Below, one piece after another: positions 60,900 to 64,000 of a DNA stretch of 64,000 bases; position 1 is the first letter of the stretch, and every line of letters begins with the position of its first letter. The stretch covers positions 434,001 to 498,000 of the forward strand of contig JADJXT010000001.1 in the NCBI GenBank assembly GCA_016720115.1, in the 5' to 3' direction. Under the pieces are notes generated by a model that made no database searches, was not told the origin of the DNA, and was given only the letters and a program-made list of their open reading frames with translations. Both the position numbers and the translations under genes were made by a program. This DNA is from Sphingomonadales bacterium (GTDB lineage: Bacteria > Pseudomonadota > Alphaproteobacteria > Sphingomonadales > Sphingomonadaceae).

Positions 60900-60953
60900 G
60901 GGGGTATTTTGGGGGTATTTTCGCGGAGTATCGGAAAGGAGCGATACCCCCAA
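60900..60953 (+). repeat. GGGGGTATTTT direct repeats plus inverse copy before the integrase
   Basis: GGGGGTATTTT occurs twice in tandem (60900-60910, 60911-60921). The inverse ATACCCCCAA (60944-60953) pairs perfectly with TTGGGGGTAT (60910-60919) and ends on the first base of the integrase ATG. These could be arm-type integrase sites and an autoregulatory hairpin covering the translation start. Confidence 0.7.
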
Positions 60954-62206
60954 TGCCTCTCACGGAGATTCAGGCCCGAAATTCCAAGCCACGCGAGCGC
61001 GGCTACAAGCTGGCCGACGGGGAGGGCTTGTTCCTGTTCGTCCAGCCGAACGGGTCAAAGTTGTGGCGGATGAAGTACCGCTTCGCAGGCAAGGAGAAGT
61101 TGCTCTCGTTCGGCGCTTACCCGGACCTCGGGATAGCTGCAGCGCGTGACAAGCGCACAGCCGCAAAGGCGTTGCTAGCCGAGGGCAAGGATCCAATGAA
61201 ATCCAAGGGGGAAGTGATTTTGCAGGAGGGAGCGACCTTCTTCGAGGTCGCAAAGCGCTGGCATGAAAATCGAAAGAGCGCGCTGAATTCCGCGCACGCC
61301 GAGCGCGTCTGGTCGCGCATGGAAAGGGACGTCCTTCCAGCCATCGGCGAGAAACTCGTGCATGAAATCACGGCGCCCGACGTCCTGGCGATGATACGCA
61401 AAATCGAAGCAAGAGGCGCGCTCGATATCAGCCGGCGTGCGAAGCAAGGGGTGGGGCAAGTCTTCCAGTTCGCAATCGCGTGTGGCCTGGCCTCGAATGA
61501 TCCGACGACACATTTGCGTGGGGCGCTAAAGCCGCGACCAAGAGTGAAGCATATGAGCCGGTTGCCGCTCAGCGAATTGCCCGCATTTATCGAGAAGCTG
61601 CATGCCTACCAGGAAGAGGGCGAACGACGGTCCGCGATCACCCGTGATGCAGTTCTCTTTGCACTCCTGACTTGGGTTCGAACCAAGGAACTCCGGTTCG
61701 CCGCCAAATCCGAGTTTGAAGACCTGGGCGGCAAATCACCCGTCTGGCGCATACCAGCCGAGCGAATGAAGATGGGACGAGAGCATTTAGTGCCCCTCTC
61801 GCAGCAGGCAACGCACATCGCGAAATCTATGATAGCAGCAGCGCCTGGCGAGTTTCTCTTCCCGGGTAATGGCCCGAACAAGCCGCTTTCAGAGAACACA
61901 ATGATCTACGCGCTCTATCGCCTCGGATACCACAGTCGCCAAACCGTACACGGCTTCCGGGGCTTGGCGAGCACCTGGGCCAATGAGCAGCTGGTCGAGT
62001 TCGGCAAGCCGCCCATGTGGATCAGGAAATACCATGAGGATTGGGTCGAACTACAGCTCGCGCATTCGGAGAAAAACGACGTGCGTGGAGCTTACAATGC
62101 CGCTGAATACCTGGCTCCCCGGCGCCGGATGATGCAGGACTGGGCTGACTATCTGAGCGGCGGGAAGGTGATCGACATCAAGAAGGCAGGGAAGCGCGCA
62201 GCCTGA
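60953..62206 (+). CDS. P4-type tyrosine recombinase/integrase
   Basis: 417 residues. The N-terminal DUF4102 arm-binding domain (about 1-90, with KLADGEGLFLFV and YRFAGKEKLLSFGAYP) precedes a core-binding domain and the catalytic domain. The active-site set is Arg243, His333-Arg336 (HGFR), His371 and Tyr381. It integrates and excises the island at the tRNA. ATG 60953 gives the family start; the frame continues upstream through the tRNA flank but has no family sequence. A long AAAGGAG lies 11 bases upstream. Confidence 0.93.
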   Translation: MPLTEIQARNSKPRERGYKLADGEGLFLFVQPNGSKLWRMKYRFAGKEKLLSFGAYPDLGIAAARDKRTAAKALLAEGKDPMKSKGEVILQEGATFFEVAKRWHENRKSALNSAHAERVWSRMERDVLPAIGEKLVHEITAPDVLAMIRKIEARGALDISRRAKQGVGQVFQFAIACGLASNDPTTHLRGALKPRPRVKHMSRLPLSELPAFIEKLHAYQEEGERRSAITRDAVLFALLTWVRTKELRFAAKSEFEDLGGKSPVWRIPAERMKMGREHLVPLSQQATHIAKSMIAAAPGEFLFPGNGPNKPLSENTMIYALYRLGYHSRQTVHGFRGLASTWANEQLVEFGKPPMWIRKYHEDWVELQLAHSEKNDVRGAYNAAEYLAPRRRMMQDWADYLSGGKVIDIKKAGKRAA

Positions 62207-62221
62207 TAACTATGGCTTCGA

Positions 62222-62419
62222 TCAGACCGGTCCAATCCAGTCTGCGCGCAAACGATCTCGACCTGCGACAACCCCCTCGACAATCACCGCTGATCCGACG
62301 AATTCGCATTCGGGTTCTTCGCTCTCGATGATCCAGACGACTTCGTCTGTCGTGGTCAGGAACAACCCGCGTCTACCACGGCTCAAAATTCCCGAGACGC
62401 GTATTCGACCCACGCTCAC
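62222..62419 (-). CDS. Small DUF5818-like protein
   Basis: 65 residues from a GTG start. An OB-like short beta barrel is suggested by GILSRGRRGLFLTTTDEVVWIIES and GSAVIVEGVVAGRDRLRADWIG, matching the DUF5818 pattern of sphingomonads. No function known. It ends 16 bases from the convergent integrase stop and lies 12 bases downstream of the transglycosylase gene, in the same operon. Confidence 0.65.
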   Translation of the reverse strand: MSVGRIRVSGILSRGRRGLFLTTTDEVVWIIESEEPECEFVGSAVIVEGVVAGRDRLRADWIGPV

Positions 62420-62431
62420 AACGTCCCCCGT

Positions 62432-63091
62432 TCAAAAGCGCCAATGGCGCAGCACTTCACGCACATAGGCCGGTGTCTCGCCATTGCGAGGAATACCGCC
62501 TGCGCGCTCGACGGCACCTGGACCTGCGTTGTATGCGGCGAGGGCCAGATGAACCACCCCGAACTTGTCCAGCATCTGGCGTAGGTATCGGGCCGCACCC
62601 AAGATGTTCGCCTTGGGATCGAAGCGATTTGAAACGCCAAGGTCCCGCGCTGTCCCTGGCATCAATTGCCCCAAGCCTGCGGCCCCGGCCTTGCTGATGG
62701 CCATCGGATTATATCGTGATTCCGTCCATACAAGAGCGTCGAGAAGGCCGCTTGGTAGCGAGTATTGGGCCTCAGCAGCGTAAACATGAGGAAGGTAGCT
62801 TGCCCGACGGAAGCCCGATGGCGCGCTGCCTTGGGGCTTTGGATATCGATAGGGCGGATAGGTTCGACCCGCATCGGTAGCCGGCGGCTCGGACGAGGCC
62901 GTTGGAGGCTTTCTCCAAATGCCGTGTTCGACGAGAAGGAAGCCATCGGTTCCTTCTGCAACGCGGAAGCCATCGGTCGTCAACTCCGAGGCAACGGTCA
63001 TCTGAGTGGGCTCAAGTTCCTGCGCGTGAGCGGGGAGGACGAACCCAAGTCCTGCCGTTGCCACTGCGGCTACTGCCCATTTCAGTCTCAT
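62432..63091 (-). CDS. Exported lytic transglycosylase (SLT), island-encoded
   Basis: 219 residues: a signal peptide (MRLKW to LPAHA), a Pro-rich linker and an SLT domain. Glu124 in WTESRYNP is catalytic; GLGQLMPGTARDLGV and LALAAYNAGPGAVERAGG complete the motif set. VirB1/TraL-type enzymes of conjugative elements have this size and place, so a role in opening the wall for DNA transfer is likely but unproven. The ATG at 63091 is preferred to 63139. Confidence 0.85.
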   Translation of the reverse strand: MRLKWAVAAVATAGLGFVLPAHAQELEPTQMTVASELTTDGFRVAEGTDGFLLVEHGIWRKPPTASSEPPATDAGRTYPPYRYPKPQGSAPSGFRRASYLPHVYAAEAQYSLPSGLLDALVWTESRYNPMAISKAGAAGLGQLMPGTARDLGVSNRFDPKANILGAARYLRQMLDKFGVVHLALAAYNAGPGAVERAGGIPRNGETPAYVREVLRHWRF

Positions 63092-63218
63092 TCCCGAATC
63101 CTTTGGTGGTCGAATCGGGAAAGAACATATATAGAACATGCGATGTAGGAAAATGAAACGTCAGCGACGCAGAGCGGAGGCTGCGCGGGTGGAGGCACGT
63201 TACAATGGAGATGCCCCC

Positions 63219-64000
63219 ATGCACCAACACCGATCATCCCAATTCCAAGGTCTGCAACTGGAAACCCGCGCGCGCAAGATAGTCGAGCAGCTGGGCGGTG
63301 CCTGGTCGCGTTCGCGCGGAATGTGCTGCTGCCCGGCCCACGACGACCGCACTCCTTCGCTAAGCATCACGCTCGGAAAGCGCGCAATTCTTGTTCATTG
63401 CTTTGCCGGCTGCACGAACGAGGCGGTGATAGAAGCCATGGCCGGGCTCGGAATACGAATTGCGGATCTGTTCGACGGCACGAGTGGTCCGATCGTGGCC
63501 GAACCGCGCGAGGAAGTCGCCAATCGCAATGCGCTGAGGCTCTGGCGTGAGGCGTCGACCATCGCTGGCAGCCCCGCCGAAAAGTACCTCGTGTCCAGAG
63601 GCATCACGATTGCTTCGCCGGAGCTGCGTTTCCACCCGCGTATGCCTCTGGGGCCAAAGGGTGCTGTCCGGTTTCTTCCCGCGATGGTCGCGGCCGTGCG
63701 CAATGATGCCGGAATTCTCGCGCTGCATCGCTCCTTCCTCGACCTCGACAAAACTAGTTTGGCTTCTTTCGATCAGCCCAGGCGTGCGTTAGGCAGCCCC
63801 GGTTCTGGGGCGGTGCGTTTCGCGCACCCGGATGAGGGACGCCTTGGCCTCGCAGAAGGAAACGAAACGGCCCTCTCAGCGATGCAAATGTTCAAGGTTC
63901 CCTGCTGGGCGACGCTAGGAAACGAACGCTTCGGCTTGGCCACAATCCCGGAATCGGTGCACCAGCTATATCTCTTTGTCGACAATGATGCGGGCGGGCG
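63219..64000 (+). CDS. Zinc-ribbon/Toprim protein (primase-like, DUF7146-type), incomplete
   Basis: The frame is open from ATG 63153 or 63219 to the window end, with 260 residues visible from 63219. A CHC2-like zinc ribbon lies at the start (Cys38-Pro-Ala-His41 and Cys61-x3-Cys65, DDRTPSLS between). Later EGNETALSA and LFVDNDAGG give the Glu and Asp-x-Asp of a Toprim_3 catalytic site. Such proteins are primase-like enzymes of plasmids and integrative elements. GGAG eight bases before 63219 favours that start. A helicase part may follow outside the window. Confidence 0.78.
   Translation, partial: MHQHRSSQFQGLQLETRARKIVEQLGGAWSRSRGMCCCPAHDDRTPSLSITLGKRAILVHCFAGCTNEAVIEAMAGLGIRIADLFDGTSGPIVAEPREEVANRNALRLWREASTIAGSPAEKYLVSRGITIASPELRFHPRMPLGPKGAVRFLPAMVAAVRNDAGILALHRSFLDLDKTSLASFDQPRRALGSPGSGAVRFAHPDEGRLGLAEGNETALSAMQMFKVPCWATLGNERFGLATIPESVHQLYLFVDNDAGG

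Larger units (their letters stand above)
60775..64000. mobile_element. Start of a tRNA-Met-integrated genomic island (incomplete)
   Basis: An integrase gene directly after a tRNA, a change to non-core genes (DUF5818, a second lytic transglycosylase, a zinc-ribbon/Toprim protein) and arm-like repeats mark an integrated element. The far attachment repeat would lie outside the window, so its length and type (integrative conjugative element or phage satellite) cannot be told. The 178 bases between the tRNA and the integrase hold a terminator and the repeats only. Confidence 0.75.

Overview
The window looks like chromosomal DNA of a flagellated alphaproteobacterium of the order Sphingomonadales (Sphingopyxis/Sphingorhabdus type). 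This is inferred from GC-rich codon use, an ArsR-methyltransferase (SahR-like) fusion next to metF, a bacterial COQ4 protein, DUF1489, ABA4-like and DUF5818 proteins, and short palindromic repeats carrying the CTTCGACAGGCTC core. No species call is possible from sequence reading alone.

Layout. (1) 1-5.8 kb: start of metF, its SahR-like regulator with a perfect palindromic operator, small lipoproteins, a class A beta-lactamase-like lipoprotein, a HerA/YjgR ATPase and an SH3-like exported protein. (2) 5.9-11 kb: a catabolic operon of acyl-CoA dehydrogenase, enoyl-CoA hydratase, acyl-CoA ligase and cytochrome P450; a second acyl-CoA ligase lies at 18.1 kb. (3) 11-28.5 kb: housekeeping genes (rarD, pyrC, ygfZ, gyrB, coaD, ispA, xseB, purL, coq4, bfd, bfr). 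A 477-bp GxxExxY-gene element bounded by 40-bp inverted repeats interrupts this stretch at 17.6-18.1 kb. (4) 28.5-35 kb: flagellar/regulatory block 1 (Hpt protein, flgM, flgN-like, lytic transglycosylase, flhA, fliA, PAS protein), then rlpA. (5) 35.5-46.4 kb: housekeeping genes (aroC, GNAT, fabI, yihY, DnaJ-like, pdxH, a CDF exporter, a phzF-like gene, cyclophilin, mgtE, CPBP protease). (6) 46.4-60.6 kb: flagellar block 2, fliS-fliD-flhB-fliR-Q-P-O-N-M-L-K-J-I-H-G-F-E on the minus strand, with flagellin on the plus strand. (7) 60.7-64 kb: tRNA-Met (CAT) followed by a P4-type integrase and the start of a genomic island (DUF5818 protein, lytic transglycosylase, zinc-ribbon/Toprim protein running off the end).

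The flagellar promoters form a readable hierarchy. Two sigma-54 sites (TGGCAC-N5-TTGCT) stand before the fliE operon and before the transglycosylase-flhA-fliA operon. Three sigma-28 sites (TAAA-N15-[G/A]CCGTTA) stand before flgM, fliD and flagellin. FliA and its anti-sigma factor FlgM are both encoded here, so the late-gene switch is contained in the window.

The least explained items are the inverted-repeat-bounded GxxExxY element, an in-frame eight-residue insertion in YgfZ that matches the core of the intergenic palindromes, and a PAS protein downstream of fliA that may carry a CtrA site.
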